Positions 50,252 to 59,222 of a stretch of DNA of 64,000 nucleotides are shown one piece after another (within the stretch, counting starts at the first letter, position 1; each line of letters begins with the position of its first letter). The notes beneath the pieces are model-generated. The model ran no database searches. It worked only from the letters and a program-made list of their open reading frames with translations, and had not been told where the DNA came from. A program made the translations under genes and the position numbers. The stretch lies in assembly GCF_009696685.2 (NCBI RefSeq), contig NZ_CP102355.1:124001-188000 (forward strand). The letters are read 5' to 3'. The stretch is from Paracoccus sp. SMMA_5_TC (GTDB taxonomy: Bacteria; Pseudomonadota; Alphaproteobacteria; Rhodobacterales; Rhodobacteraceae).

Positions 50252-51436
50252 CTAGGCATCGCCCTGACCGTCCAGCCGCGCCGCCGCCCGGTCCAGCCGG
50301 CGAACGGCTTCGGCGATTTCGTCATCGCTGATGGTCAGCGGCGGCAGCAGCCGCAGGGTATTGTCGGCGGCAGCAACCGTCAGCACCTGTTCGGCATAGC
50401 CGGCCTTGACCACATCGCCGGGCGGCAGCCTGCATTTCAGCCCCAGCATCAGGCCCTGGCCGCGCACCGCCTCGAACACCTCGGGATGGGCGGCGACCAG
50501 GCCTTCCAGCTTCTGGCGCAGCAACCCGGCCTTGCGGCCCACTTCGGCCAGAAACTCGGGCCGGGCGATGATCTCGACCACCTTGGCGCCGACCGCGCAG
50601 CCCAGCGGATTGCCGCCATAGGTCGAGCCATGCGTGCCCGCCACCATGCCCGCAGCGGCGGCCTCGGTCGCCAGCACCGCGCCCAGCGGAAAGCCGCCGC
50701 CGATGCCCTTGGCCACCATCATGATGTCGGGGGTAATGCCCGCGTATTCATGCGCGAACAGCTTGCCGGTCCGACCCATGCCCGATTGCACCTCGTCCAG
50801 CACCAGAAGCGCGCCGGTCTGGTCGCACAGCTGCCGGATCAGACGCAGGTCGTCGTCGGGCAGCGGCCGGATGCCGCCTTCGCCCTGCACCGGCTCCAGC
50901 ATGACCGCCGCCGTGCGGTCCGTGATCGCGGCCCGCAGCGCCGCCATGTCGCCCCAAGGCAACTGCCGGAACCCGGGCATCAGGGGACCGAATCCCTTCA
51001 CCATCTTTTCCGAACCTGCGGCGGCGATGGCGCCGGTGGAGCGGCCGTGAAAGGCCCCCTCGAAGGTCAGGATCTCGATGCGGTCGGGATCGCCGTGATG
51101 GTCCCAGTATTTGCGCACCATCTTGATCGCCAGTTCGGCGGCCTCGGTGCCGGAATTGGTGATGAAGGCGGTATCGGCAAAGGTGTGTTCGACCAGCATG
51201 TCGGCCAGCCGTTCCTGCTGGGGGATCTGATACAGGTTCGACACATGCCAGATCCTGCCGGCCTGTTCGGTCAGCGTGGCCACCAGATCGGGGTTGGCAT
51301 GGCCCAGCGCATTGACCGCGATGCCGGCGCCCAGGTCCAGATAGCGGGTGCCGTCCGTGGCGATGGCCCAGCTGCCTTCGCCCCGTTCAAAGGCGATGGG
51401 CGCGCGGTTATAGGTCGGCAGGACGTGCGAAATCAT
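50252..51436 (-). CDS. argD: Acetylornithine aminotransferase
   Basis: 394 residues, class III PLP transaminase. Substrate and cofactor motifs: NSGTEAAELAIKM, LLVLDEVQSGMGRTGKLFAHE, and the Schiff-base lysine in MVAKGIGGGFPLGAVLA (about 245). It converts N-acetylglutamate semialdehyde to N-acetylornithine and may also serve in lysine synthesis as the succinyl-DAP aminotransferase. Linked to argF. The C-terminus is short and acidic. Confidence 0.94.
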   Translation of the reverse strand: MISHVLPTYNRAPIAFERGEGSWAIATDGTRYLDLGAGIAVNALGHANPDLVATLTEQAGRIWHVSNLYQIPQQERLADMLVEHTFADTAFITNSGTEAAELAIKMVRKYWDHHGDPDRIEILTFEGAFHGRSTGAIAAAGSEKMVKGFGPLMPGFRQLPWGDMAALRAAITDRTAAVMLEPVQGEGGIRPLPDDDLRLIRQLCDQTGALLVLDEVQSGMGRTGKLFAHEYAGITPDIMMVAKGIGGGFPLGAVLATEAAAAGMVAGTHGSTYGGNPLGCAVGAKVVEIIARPEFLAEVGRKAGLLRQKLEGLVAAHPEVFEAVRGQGLMLGLKCRLPPGDVVKAGYAEQVLTVAAADNTLRLLPPLTISDDEIAEAVRRLDRAAARLDGQGDA

Positions 51437-51603
51437 GGGGATGTCCTCTCTGGGAACAGCCGCAAGCGCGGCGGCGGCAACGATGTCGGCAAGGCAGGCG
51501 GGATCGGACGTCGAAGGATCAACGTCGGGGACGGGCGAAATGGGCGGTCCGAACGATCATGGCCATCGCATAGCGCAGCCGCCGCGACCGCGCAACGGGG
51601 ATT

Positions 51604-52425
51604 TCAGGGCTTCATGCGATAGCCGCGCGCCAACCAGCGCCAGGCGGTGAACAGCACCGCCGCCACCGTGAGGCTGCAGATCGCCAGCCCGCGCAGCGCC
51701 GGCGCGTCCGAAACCCCGGCAATGCCGTAGCGCGCGCCGTCGATCAGATAGAAGATCGGGTTCCAGTGCGCGAGCGTGCGGAAGGGTTCGGGCAGGGCCT
51801 GGACCGAATAGAACGTGCCCGACAGGAACGACAGCGGCGTGACGATGAAATTGGTGATCGCCGCCATCTGGTCGAATTTCTGCGCCACGATGCCGCCCAG
51901 AAGCCCCAGCCCGCCCATCAGCAGCGCGCCCAGCACGATAAAGCCCAGCGCCCAGAGCGGGTGCGCGATCCCCTGCCCCAGCACCAACGCCATGCCGGTT
52001 GCAATGGCGGTGGCCACGATCAGCGCCCGCACCAGCCCGCCCACCAGATAGCCGGTCAGGATCTCGCCCGCCGACAGCGGCGGCATCAGCGTGTCGACGA
52101 TATTGCCCTGCATCTTGGCCGAGATGATGCTTGACGAGGTGTTGGCGAAGGCGTTCTGGATCACCGTCATCATCAGGATCCCCGGGCCCAGAAAGGCAAG
52201 GTATGGCAGGCCCATCACCTCACCCCGGTTCTGGCCCAATGCCAGGGCAAATACGATCACGAACAGCGCCGAAGTCATCAGCGGCGCAAAGATCGTCTGC
52301 TGCCAGACGTTCATGAAACGCATGATCTCGCGCCGGCACAGCGTATATAGACCCAGCCAGTTCACGCGCCCGAAACGGCGCACCCCCATCTGGCGGAATC
52401 CGGGACGGTTCGACATCGACGGCAT
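51604..52425 (-). CDS. ABC-2 type transporter permease without a neighbouring ATPase
   Basis: 273 residues with six helices: MRFMNVWQQTIFAPLMTSAL, GPGILMMTVIQNAFANTSSS, and a GGIVAQKFDQMAAITNFIV segment leading to PLSFLSGTFYSVQALPEP, the ABC-2 signature region. AAGGAG, then five bases, then the ATG at 52425 sets the start. Only the permease is encoded: no ATPase gene is adjacent, and the nearest is the pair near 16-17.7 kb. It may share that ATPase or have a partner elsewhere. Between this gene and argD are about 170 bases of apparent promoter region. Confidence 0.87.
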   Translation of the reverse strand: MPSMSNRPGFRQMGVRRFGRVNWLGLYTLCRREIMRFMNVWQQTIFAPLMTSALFVIVFALALGQNRGEVMGLPYLAFLGPGILMMTVIQNAFANTSSSIISAKMQGNIVDTLMPPLSAGEILTGYLVGGLVRALIVATAIATGMALVLGQGIAHPLWALGFIVLGALLMGGLGLLGGIVAQKFDQMAAITNFIVTPLSFLSGTFYSVQALPEPFRTLAHWNPIFYLIDGARYGIAGVSDAPALRGLAICSLTVAAVLFTAWRWLARGYRMKP

Positions 52426-52550
52426 CGGCGCTCCTTGAATTTGCGGTCTCGGGCGGGTAAATCTGACTATCCCCGGTTCTAGGGCCGGGTCTTGCGGAAT
52501 TGAAGCCATGAACACGAAGGCACCGGACCGCCGGTGCAGGAAAGGCAAGC

Positions 52551-53090
52551 ATGTCCTGGACCGATGAACGCGTCGAGACGCTGAAACGCATGTGGGCCGA
52601 GGGCCAGTCCGCCAGCCAGATCGCCAAGGAACTGGGCGGCGTGACGCGCAACGCGGTGATCGGCAAGGTGCACCGGCTGGGCCTGTCCAACCGCAACGAG
52701 GATGCGCCCGAAGAGGTCGCGCCCGCGCCCGAGGCCCCTGCCAAGGCCGCACCGGCCGACGCGCCGCAACCCGCCGCGCCGGCGGCCCCGGCCGCACCCG
52801 CCTTCAATCGCCGCAGCATCGTGCCGGCGGGCCAGCCCTTGCCGCCGCAACCTTCGGCCAACGAAATCAGCCCCGAAGCGCTGGCCTCGGTGCGCGAGGT
52901 TGAAAAGCGCGCGCGCAAGCTGACGCTGATGGAACTGACCGAGCGCACCTGCAAATGGCCGATCGGCGATCCGGCGACCGACAAGTTCTGGTTCTGCGGC
53001 CTGCCTTCGATGCCCGGCAAGCCTTATTGCGAAGCCCATGTCGGGGTCGCCTTCCAGCCGATGAGCTCCCGCCGCGACCGCCGGCGCTAG
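52551..53090 (+). CDS. gcrA: GcrA cell-cycle regulator
   Basis: 179 residues. N-terminal helix-turn-helix (1-45, MSWTDERVETLKRMWAEGQS, LGGVTRNAVIGKVHRLGL), a long Ala/Pro-rich linker (about 50-110), and a C-terminal part with TLMELTERTCKWPIGDP, FWFCGLP and PYCEAH, which binds sigma-70 in Caulobacter. GcrA stimulates transcription from promoters with CcrM-methylated GANTC sites. A ccrM gene is 10 kb away. The NUDIX gene follows by one base. Confidence 0.93.
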   Translation: MSWTDERVETLKRMWAEGQSASQIAKELGGVTRNAVIGKVHRLGLSNRNEDAPEEVAPAPEAPAKAAPADAPQPAAPAAPAAPAFNRRSIVPAGQPLPPQPSANEISPEALASVREVEKRARKLTLMELTERTCKWPIGDPATDKFWFCGLPSMPGKPYCEAHVGVAFQPMSSRRDRRR

Positions 53091-53091
53091 C

Positions 53092-53523
53092 ATGAATGGC
53101 TTCCCCCGGCTGGCTGCCCTGGCCGTCACCCTGCAGGATGATCGCGTCCTGCTGGTGCGACGGCGCAATCCGCCCGACGCCGGACTGTGGGGCTTTCCCG
53201 GCGGCCATGTCGAGCCTGGCGAAACCGCGTTGCAGGCCGCTGCGCGGGAATTGTTCGAGGAAACCGGCGTAACTGCCCGGCCTGTTTCGTATATCGACAA
53301 TATCGACGTCATCGAGCGCGACGCGCAGGGCAATTTGCGCTTTCATTTCCTGCTGGCCGCGGTGCGCTGCCTGTATCAGGCTGGCCAGCCCGCCGCCTCG
53401 GACGATGCGATCGAGGCGGCCTGGGTGCCCTTGGCCGCGGTGGCCCGCGGTGAATTGCCGCTAAGCGCCCGGGTTGCCGAACTTTGCGCCCGGCTGATAC
53501 CGGGCCGCGGCACGCAGAACTGA
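53092..53523 (+). CDS. NUDIX hydrolase
   Basis: 143 residues; the Nudix box is complete at 38-60 ([24 protein letters not shown]), so metal-dependent pyrophosphohydrolase activity is likely. The strand [19 protein letters not shown] just before is characteristic of ADP-ribose/nucleotide hydrolases. Substrate unknown. One base separates it from gcrA, so the two share a message. It is followed 68 bases on by metG. Confidence 0.88.
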   Translation: MNGFPRLAALAVTLQDDRVLLVRRRNPPDAGLWGFPGGHVEPGETALQAAARELFEETGVTARPVSYIDNIDVIERDAQGNLRFHFLLAAVRCLYQAGQPAASDDAIEAAWVPLAAVARGELPLSARVAELCARLIPGRGTQN

Positions 53524-53591
53524 ACCCTCGAGGCGCTGGCGTTTGTCGCAGGACAAGGCTAAACAGCGCCCGCACTTGGACAGGATCCCAC

Positions 53592-55310
53592 ATGGCCCGG
53601 CATCTCATCACCTCGGCGATCCCCTATATCAACGGGATCAAGCATCTTGGCAATCTGGTCGGCTCGCAGTTGCCGGCCGATCTTTATGCGCGTTACCTGC
53701 GCCAGCGCGGGCACGAGGTCATGTTCATCTGCGCCACCGACGAACACGGCACCCCGGCCGAACTGGCCGCGAAAAAGGCGGGCAAGCCGGTCGCGGTCTA
53801 TTGCGCGGAAATGCACGCCACCCAGGCCGAAATCGCCCGCAACTTCGGCCTGTCCTTCGACCATTTCGGCCGTTCCTCCAGCGCGCGCAACCATGCGCTG
53901 ACCCAGCACTTCGCCGGCAAGCTGGACGAAAACGGCTGGATCGCCGAGGTCGAGGAAAAGCAGATCTATTCAATCGACGACGGTCGCTTCCTGCCCGATC
54001 GCTATATCGAAGGCACCTGCCCCAACTGCGGCTATGACAAGGCCCGCGGCGATCAGTGCGAAAACTGCACCAAGCAGCTGGACCCCACCGACCTGATCGC
54101 GCCGCGCTCGGCGATTTCGGGTTCGACCAATCTCGAGGTGCGGGCGACCAAGCATCTGTATCTGCGCCAGCGTGCGATGAAGGATCAGATCGCGGCCTGG
54201 ATCGACAGCAAGACCGACTGGCCGATCCTGACCACATCCATTGCCAAGAAATGGCTCAATGATGGCGACGGCTTGCAGGACCGCGGCATTACCCGCGATC
54301 TCGATTGGGGTATTCCGGTCAGAAAGGGCGACCAGCCCTGGCCGGGGATGGAGGGCAAGGTTTTCTATGTCTGGTTCGACGCCCCGATCGAGTATATCGC
54401 CGGCACCGCCGAGGGCACCGACGCCAGGGGCCTGCCCGACAGCGCATGGCGGCGCTGGTGGCGGCTGGACGAGGGCGCCGGGGACGTGACCTATACCCAG
54501 TTCATGGGCAAGGATAACGTGCCTTTCCACACGCTGTCTTTCCCGGCGACCATCATCGGCTCGGGCGAACCCTGGAAGCTGGTCGATTACATCAAATCCT
54601 TCAACTATCTGACCTATGATGGCGGCCAGTTCTCGACCAGTCAGGGGCGCGGCGTGTTCATGGATCAGGCGCTGTCGATCCTGCCGGCCGATTACTGGCG
54701 TTGGTGGCTGCTGTCCCACGCCCCGGAATCGGGCGACAGCGAATTCACCTGGGACAATTTCCAGCAGTCGGTGAACAAGGATCTGGCGGATGTGCTGGGC
54801 AATTTCGTCAGCCGCATCACCAAGTTCTGCCGCAGCAAGTTCGGCGAGACCATCCCCGAGGGCGGCACCGAGGGTCCCGAGGAAGCGGCGCTGATCACGG
54901 CGCTGGAAGCCCGCATCCGCGCCTATGAAGGTTTCATGGACCATATCGAGGTGCGCAAGTCTGCCGCAGAACTGCGGGCGATCTGGGTGCTTGGCAACGA
55001 ATATCTTCAGGCGGCGGCGCCTTGGTCGACCTTCAAGACCGATCCGCAGAAAGCGGCGATGCAGGTGCGGCTGGGGCTGAACCTGATCCGGCTCTATGCG
55101 GTGCTGTCAGCGCCCTTCATCCCCTTTGCCGCACAAAAGATGCTCGAGGCGATGCAGACCACGGACGACAGCTGGCCCACCGACTTGCGGGCCGCGCTGA
55201 CGGCCCTGCCCCCGGGTCATGCATTCAGCGTGCCTGACGTGCTGTTTGCCAAGATCAGCGACGAAAGCCGCGACGAATGGCAGGAACGCTTCAAGGGGAT
55301 CCGCGCCTGA
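53592..55310 (+). CDS. metG: Methionyl-tRNA synthetase
   Basis: 572 residues, class I synthetase. HLGN at 18-21 is the HIGH motif. A zinc knuckle [17 protein letters not shown] is inserted (about 140-156). The KMSKS site reads FSTSQGRG (about 347), the MetG-2 variant. The C-terminal anticodon domain has no tRNA-binding (OB) extension, as in short-form enzymes. ATG 53592 starts at the catalytic fold. It charges initiator and elongator tRNA-Met. Followed by a weak hairpin and tRNA-Leu. Confidence 0.95.
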   Translation: MARHLITSAIPYINGIKHLGNLVGSQLPADLYARYLRQRGHEVMFICATDEHGTPAELAAKKAGKPVAVYCAEMHATQAEIARNFGLSFDHFGRSSSARNHALTQHFAGKLDENGWIAEVEEKQIYSIDDGRFLPDRYIEGTCPNCGYDKARGDQCENCTKQLDPTDLIAPRSAISGSTNLEVRATKHLYLRQRAMKDQIAAWIDSKTDWPILTTSIAKKWLNDGDGLQDRGITRDLDWGIPVRKGDQPWPGMEGKVFYVWFDAPIEYIAGTAEGTDARGLPDSAWRRWWRLDEGAGDVTYTQFMGKDNVPFHTLSFPATIIGSGEPWKLVDYIKSFNYLTYDGGQFSTSQGRGVFMDQALSILPADYWRWWLLSHAPESGDSEFTWDNFQQSVNKDLADVLGNFVSRITKFCRSKFGETIPEGGTEGPEEAALITALEARIRAYEGFMDHIEVRKSAAELRAIWVLGNEYLQAAAPWSTFKTDPQKAAMQVRLGLNLIRLYAVLSAPFIPFAAQKMLEAMQTTDDSWPTDLRAALTALPPGHAFSVPDVLFAKISDESRDEWQERFKGIRA

Positions 55311-55321
55311 CATCGCCCGGA

Positions 55322-55348
55322 CAATGCCCGTGCTTGCTCCGGGCATTG
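55322..55348 (+). terminator. Hairpin after metG
   Basis: CAATGCCCG and CGGGCATTG pair over 9 bp, with a 9-base loop, starting 12 bases after the metG stop. No T-run follows, so it is a weak or Rho-assisted terminator candidate. Confidence 0.35.
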
Positions 55349-55567
55349 CCGCTAGAGACGATGCAAGGCCGGTGACTTCCGCAACGCGGGCAGTGCCGTC
55401 GGCATCCGACCGGGGGCAGTCACTGTTGCATGACGGCAACGGTCTCCGACCTGCTTTCGGCCGAACAGCCGGCGTCTGCGCCTGGCAGCTTACCGGGCGA
55501 CCGCAGGGATCGACCCGACCCATGGTCCTGGCGACAGCCAGAGCCCCCGCCGCTGATTCCATGGCTC

Positions 55568-55596
55568 TTGCCAATCGCGAAGGGCCCGGATAGCCA
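55568..55596 (+). promoter_or_regulatory. Weak candidate promoter of tRNA-Leu
   Basis: TTGCCA (55568-55573), a 17-base spacer, and TAGCCA (55591-55596) lie so that the start would fall about four bases before the tRNA. The -10 box is poor. Confidence 0.3.
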
Positions 55597-55606
55597 ATTC
55601 GCAGGC

Positions 55607-55692
55607 GCGGGCGTGGCGGAATGGTAGACGCATGGGACTTAAACTCCCTGGGGCGCAAGCCTGTGCGGGTTCAAGTCCCGCCGCCCGCACCA
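55607..55692 (+). tRNA. tRNA-Leu (anticodon UAA)
   Basis: An 86-nucleotide class II tRNA. The acceptor arm GCGGGCG (55607-55613) pairs with CGCCCGC (55682-55688); A is the discriminator, and CCA is encoded (55690-55692). The anticodon loop CTTAAAC puts TAA at 55640-55642, decoding UUA. A long variable arm (TGGGGCGCAAGCCTGT) and a TTCAAGT T-loop confirm the leucine type. There is no integrase or duplicated 3' end nearby. Confidence 0.95.
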
Positions 55693-55849
55693 TTACCATG
55701 CCACCGGAACGCTTGCAGTTGACCTTACGTAAGCCTTGGGAAGCGCAGATTTATTTTGGCAGTTTTGTCTGAATTGACGACAGAAATGCCAGATTGCCGA
55801 GCAAATGAAAACGCAGGTGGTCACCTGAATGAGCCACCCGCGATCGCGT

Positions 55850-55957
55850 AAAAGAGAGCAAGAGAGGGCGCACCGGTTCACCCTCTCTTGCAACCCGAAA
55901 GACCCTCACCACCACGCTTGGGACAATCGGGGTAGATCCCTCTGTCAGCAACTTCTA
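55850..55957 (-). ncRNA. Candidate minus-strand small RNA
   Basis: On the minus strand a promoter-like element (TTGACA, 17 bases, TGCAAG) predicts a start near 55956. About 65-100 bases on, an 11-bp perfect stem (GCAAGAGAGGG / CCCTCTCTTGC, 12-base loop) is followed by TCTCTTTTACG, resembling an intrinsic terminator. The transcript of about 105 nucleotides would contain CTTTCGGG and GAGGG tracts. No protein frame fits. The evidence is architectural; expression is untested. Confidence 0.4.
55858..55891 (-). terminator. Terminator-like stem of the candidate RNA
   Basis: Perfect 11-bp inverted repeat with a 12-base loop. On the minus strand it is followed by TCTCTTTTACG, a pyrimidine tract with a run of four T. 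Confidence 0.45.
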
Positions 55958-55962
55958 CTTAA

Positions 55963-55991
55963 CTTGCATTACGATTCGTCGCAAATGTCAA
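55963..55991 (-). promoter_or_regulatory. Candidate GANTC-containing promoter of the small RNA
   Basis: Minus strand: TTGACA (55991-55986), an exact -35 consensus; a 17-base spacer; and TGCAAG (55968-55963), a weak -10. A GAATC site (55977-55973) lies within the spacer, ending four bases before the -10 hexamer, as in GcrA-responsive promoters. Confidence 0.4.
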
Positions 55992-56015
55992 CCGCGCCCG
56001 ATTTTAAACAAACCC

Positions 56016-56044
56016 TTGGTTCCCCCGCGCGGCTGGGCTAGTTT
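56016..56044 (+). promoter_or_regulatory. Candidate promoter of the DUF4170-waaA-lpxK unit
   Basis: TTGGTT (56016-56021), a 17-base spacer, and TAGTTT (56039-56044); the start would be near 56051, about 23 bases before the ATG. A GAGTC (56065-56069) sits in the leader, overlapping the ribosome site. Confidence 0.45.
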
Positions 56045-56073
56045 CCCGGCGAAGTCTTGGACAGGAGTCATGA

Positions 56074-56319
56074 ATGGCGCAACGTCTTCACTTGGTTTTC
56101 GGCGGTGAACTGGTCGATCCGACCCGCACCGAATTCAAGGACACCAACGCCATCCATATTGTCGGCATATTTCCCAATTACGCCGAGGCCCATGCCGCCT
56201 GGAAGGCCGAGGCGCAGCGGACCGTGGACAGCGCCCACACCCGCTATTTCATCGCCCATCTGCATCGGCTGCGCGACGAGGAACGCGAAGTCAGCCCCAC
56301 CGAGGAATTGGGCGCATAG
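56074..56319 (+). CDS. DUF4170 protein
   Basis: 81 residues, a DUF4170 domain: LHLVFGGELVDPTRTEFKD, IVGIFPNYAEAHAAWKAEAQ, VDSAHTRYFIAHLHRL. Small cytosolic alpha/beta protein, function unknown. In alphaproteobacteria it lies directly before waaA and lpxK, as here, pointing to LPS assembly. CAGGAG precedes the ATG. The gap to waaA is 15 bases. Confidence 0.82.
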   Translation: MAQRLHLVFGGELVDPTRTEFKDTNAIHIVGIFPNYAEAHAAWKAEAQRTVDSAHTRYFIAHLHRLRDEEREVSPTEELGA

Positions 56320-56334
56320 GCCCTCGGCGCGATC

Positions 56335-57564
56335 ATGGCCCTTTTGCAGGCCCCTGCGAAGCTGGCGCTGTGGTTGCATCTGCGCCGCCGCGCCGCGGTC
56401 CCCGTGCCCGGACATGCGGTCGCGGCCCCGCCGGGGGAAGGCCCGCTGATCCTGCTGCATCTGGCCGAGCAGCCCGACGATCCGCCCCCGGTGGCCGCCC
56501 TGGTCCGGGCGCTGCTGCACAGGCGGCCGAATCTGCGGCTGATCTTTACCGGCGCGCCGCCCCCGGCCGAGGCCTTGCCATCGGGCTTGCGTGCCAGCAT
56601 CGCGGCCTGTCCGCAGGATCCCGCGGGTGCCCGCCAGATGATTGACGCCACAAGGCCGCGGGCGCTGCTGGTTCTGGGCGATCAGATGCCGCCCGCGCTG
56701 ATATCGGCGATGACCGATGAGGGCTTGCCGGTGATCCTGGCCGAGGCGCGGCTGACCCGACAGCAGCGGCGCGGGCCCTGGCGCGGCGCCATAGATCGCG
56801 GCCTGATGCGACGCATCGACCGTGTGCTGGCCCCCGATCTGACCGCCGCCGCGGCCGCACGCCACATGGGCGCCGATCCGGCAAAGGTGGAATTGATCGG
56901 CCCGGTGACCGAGACCCGCCCACCCTTGCCCGTTAACGAGGCAGAGCGCCGGGCGCTGGCCCAGATTCTGGCCGGACGGCACATCTGGCTGGCCGCCGCG
57001 CCCACCCTGCCCGAGGCGCGCGCGGTGCTGGCGGCGCATCAGGCGACCTTGCAGCACAACCATCGCGCCCTGCTGATTCTGGCCGGCCTGCCCCCGCAGA
57101 CCATCCCCGCGATCCAGGCCGAGGTTCAGGCGCTGGGTCTGGCTGCCGTGCTGCGATCGGAAGACGACGATCCTTCCGCCGACGACCATGTGCTGATCGC
57201 CGAAGATAGTTACGAAATGGGGCTGTGGTATCGCCTGGCGCCGGTCTGCTTCATGGGCGGCACCCTGCTGCCGGGGGAAGCGCTGCCCCCCCGACATCCG
57301 TTCGAGCCCGCAGCGCTGGGTTCGGCCATCATCCACGGTCCGCTGACCGACGCGCATGGCGCCGAATGGGGGCAGCTCGACGGCGCATCGGCCGCGCGGC
57401 TGGTTCTGGACAGCAATGGGCTGGCGCGGGCGGCAGCCGATCTGTCAGCCCCCGATCAGGCCGCACTGCTGGCAGGAAACGCCTGGTCGGTCTGCACGGG
57501 CGGCGCCGCAGTGTTGCGACGCATCGCCGATACCGTTCTGCAAATGGCAGAGGTCCAGGCATGA
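56335..57564 (+). CDS. WaaA/KdtA-like Kdo transferase, divergent
   Basis: 409 residues with the two-domain GT-B plan of 3-deoxy-D-manno-octulosonic acid transferase: N-terminal part to about residue 170, then [29 protein letters not shown], then the C-terminal domain with [37 protein letters not shown] (interrupted when compared with GGH-N.lEp). The SVGE block that carries the catalytic Glu in typical WaaA reads [12 protein letters not shown] here, so activity may be altered or lost. Its place between DUF4170 and lpxK keeps it in the LPS pathway. The stop overlaps the lpxK start. Confidence 0.75.
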   Translation: MALLQAPAKLALWLHLRRRAAVPVPGHAVAAPPGEGPLILLHLAEQPDDPPPVAALVRALLHRRPNLRLIFTGAPPPAEALPSGLRASIAACPQDPAGARQMIDATRPRALLVLGDQMPPALISAMTDEGLPVILAEARLTRQQRRGPWRGAIDRGLMRRIDRVLAPDLTAAAAARHMGADPAKVELIGPVTETRPPLPVNEAERRALAQILAGRHIWLAAAPTLPEARAVLAAHQATLQHNHRALLILAGLPPQTIPAIQAEVQALGLAAVLRSEDDDPSADDHVLIAEDSYEMGLWYRLAPVCFMGGTLLPGEALPPRHPFEPAALGSAIIHGPLTDAHGAEWGQLDGASAARLVLDSNGLARAAADLSAPDQAALLAGNAWSVCTGGAAVLRRIADTVLQMAEVQA

Positions 57565-58550
57565 ACCGGCAGGCCCCCGATTTCTGGTTCCGCCCGCCCG
57601 GTTTCAAGGCGCGCGCACTGGCGCCGCTGGGCGCGCTTTATGCCGCCGCCACGGCGCGCCGGCTGGCGCGCGGGGCACGCCAGCGAATGGAGGTGCCGGT
57701 CATCTGCATCGGCAACCTCAATGCCGGCGGCACCGGCAAGACACCTACAGCCATCATGCTGGCGCAGCTGCTGCTGGCGCGCGGCGTGGCGGTGCAGATC
57801 GTGTCGCGCGGCTATGGCGGCAGCGAAGCCGGACCCATCAAGGTTGATGAAAGACGGCACATCGCCGCCCAGGTCGGGGACGAGCCCTTGCTGATGGCCG
57901 CCTTTGCCCCGGTCTGGGTCGCCGATGATCGGCTGGCCGGCGCGCGGGCGGCAGTCGCCGCAGGGGCGCAGGCGATCCTGCTGGACGACGGCTTTCAGGA
58001 TCCGGCGCTGGCGCATGATCTGTCGCTGGTGGTGGTGGATGCGGCGCGCGGCTTCGGCAACGGGCTGTGCCTGCCGGCGGGCCCCCTGCGCGAGCCTGTC
58101 GCCACCGGGCTGGCGCGGGCCGACCTGTTGCTGAGCATCGGCGACACACCTGCCCAGGCGCGTTTTGTCACCGAATGGGGCGCGGGGCTGACCTTGCCGC
58201 ATCTGCGCGGGCAGCTGGCGCCCCTGGAAACCGGCATGGACTGGCAGGGCTTGCGCGTCATGGCCTTTGCGGGCATCGGCCACCCCGAGAAATTCTTTGC
58301 CACCCTGCGCGGTCTGGGGGCCGAGGTGCTGCGCGCCGAGGCGCTGGAGGATCACCAGCCCTTCACCCCGCAGCTGCTGACCCGGCTGGAAACCGAGGCG
58401 CGGTTGCTGGGCGCGCAGCTAGTGACCACGGAAAAGGACGCCGCGCGCCTGCCGCGCAACTTCCGCCCGAAGGTGCTTGCGCTGCCGGTGCGGCTGGTGC
58501 TGGATGACCCGGCGCCGCTGCTGGAACGGCTGGCGGCGCTGGGTCTTTAG
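57561..58550 (+). CDS. lpxK: Tetraacyldisaccharide 4'-kinase
   Basis: 329 residues. It phosphorylates lipid A precursor at the 4' position at the inner membrane. N-terminal amphipathic segment [10 protein letters not shown], Walker-type loop [13 protein letters not shown] (about 50-62), the DDGFQDP Asp pair, [12 protein letters not shown], and [11 protein letters not shown] near the end are all diagnostic for LpxK. The ATG overlaps the preceding stop (ATGA). The end is nine bases from the convergent dsbA stop. Confidence 0.93.
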   Translation: MNRQAPDFWFRPPGFKARALAPLGALYAAATARRLARGARQRMEVPVICIGNLNAGGTGKTPTAIMLAQLLLARGVAVQIVSRGYGGSEAGPIKVDERRHIAAQVGDEPLLMAAFAPVWVADDRLAGARAAVAAGAQAILLDDGFQDPALAHDLSLVVVDAARGFGNGLCLPAGPLREPVATGLARADLLLSIGDTPAQARFVTEWGAGLTLPHLRGQLAPLETGMDWQGLRVMAFAGIGHPEKFFATLRGLGAEVLRAEALEDHQPFTPQLLTRLETEARLLGAQLVTTEKDAARLPRNFRPKVLALPVRLVLDDPAPLLERLAALGL

Positions 58551-58559
58551 CGGAAAGGA

Positions 58560-59222
58560 TCAGCCCTTGGCGGCCAGCTTGGCGTCGATGATCTTCTTCA
58601 TGTCGTCCCAGGGCTGGTTCTGAACCGTTTCGCCGTCGATGATGAAGGTGGGGGTTCCTTCGATCTTGTCCTTGGTGGCATTGGCCTGGAATGTTGCCAA
58701 CAGATCGGCCACCTTCTGGCGGTCGTTCCAGCAGGCGTCCATCTGTTCGGGCGTCATGCCGGCCTTGGCGCCCAGCTTGCGCAGATTGGCGGCCAGCTCA
58801 TCGCCCGACTTGGCCGACATCCAGGTTTTCTGTTCGCTGAAAATGATGTCGGTCATCGCGTAATACTTGTCGTCGCCGCCGCAGCGCGCCAGGATCCCCG
58901 CCCACAGACCAGGCGCATCGAAATAGACATCGCGCTGGATGAACCTGACCTTGCCGGTGTCGATGTATTCCGACTTCAGCCGGGACATGTTGTCGTTGTG
59001 AAAATTGGCACAATGCGGGCAGGTAAAGCTGGCATATTCGACGATCGTCACCGGCGCGCTTTCCTGGCCCAGAACGATATCGGCCAGCACCTTGCCCTCG
59101 GGCATCTGCTCGCTGGACTGGCTGGTGTCGGCGGGTTTCGCCTCTTGCGCCAGCGCGGGCAGCGCGGCGGCGGTCAACGCGGCCGCGGCGGCGGCGATCA
59201 GGGAACGGCGAAGCAGCATCAT
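58560..59222 (-). CDS. DsbA-family periplasmic thiol-disulfide protein
   Basis: 220 residues. Signal peptide 1-25 (cleavage after LPALA). Active site FTCPHC (C68, C71), and the cis-proline loop EGTPTFIIDG; helical insertion between. It resembles the DsbA/BdbD-like group in Rhodobacteraceae that acts in the periplasm. Two ATGs are adjacent; the upstream stop of dciA overlaps them (ATGA-type), so the dciA-dsbA pair is coupled, which is common in this order. Substrates not known. Confidence 0.87.
   Translation of the reverse strand: MMLLRRSLIAAAAAALTAAALPALAQEAKPADTSQSSEQMPEGKVLADIVLGQESAPVTIVEYASFTCPHCANFHNDNMSRLKSEYIDTGKVRFIQRDVYFDAPGLWAGILARCGGDDKYYAMTDIIFSEQKTWMSAKSGDELAANLRKLGAKAGMTPEQMDACWNDRQKVADLLATFQANATKDKIEGTPTFIIDGETVQNQPWDDMKKIIDAKLAAKG

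Larger units (their letters stand above)
55311..55606. other. Non-coding gap between metG and tRNA-Leu
   Basis: About 296 bases without a supported gene. Several open frames run through it, but none has a ribosome site or family resemblance. It contains the metG trailer hairpin, one GATTC (55555-55559), and a possible tRNA promoter at its end. Confidence 0.5.
55693..56073. other. Intergenic region with clustered inverted repeats
   Basis: 381 bases, noticeably richer in A and T than the rest of the window. Five inverted repeats lie within 170 bases: CTTACGTAAG (55724-55733); a 12-base arm pair with two mismatches (55758-55769 with 55779-55790); CAGGTG/CACCTG (55814-55827); CGCGATCGCG (55839-55848); and a perfect 11-bp stem (55858-55868 with 55881-55891). 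No open frame in the region is convincing. It also holds the promoter of the DUF4170-waaA-lpxK unit and a candidate minus-strand RNA. Confidence 0.6.

Noticed and set aside
55607..55692. tRNA-Leu as an integration site
   Set aside because: No integrase, no duplicated tRNA 3' end, and core genes on both sides.
55829..56041. Small open frames in the gap behind tRNA-Leu
   Set aside because: No ribosome site or family; the region is better explained as non-coding with inverted repeats.
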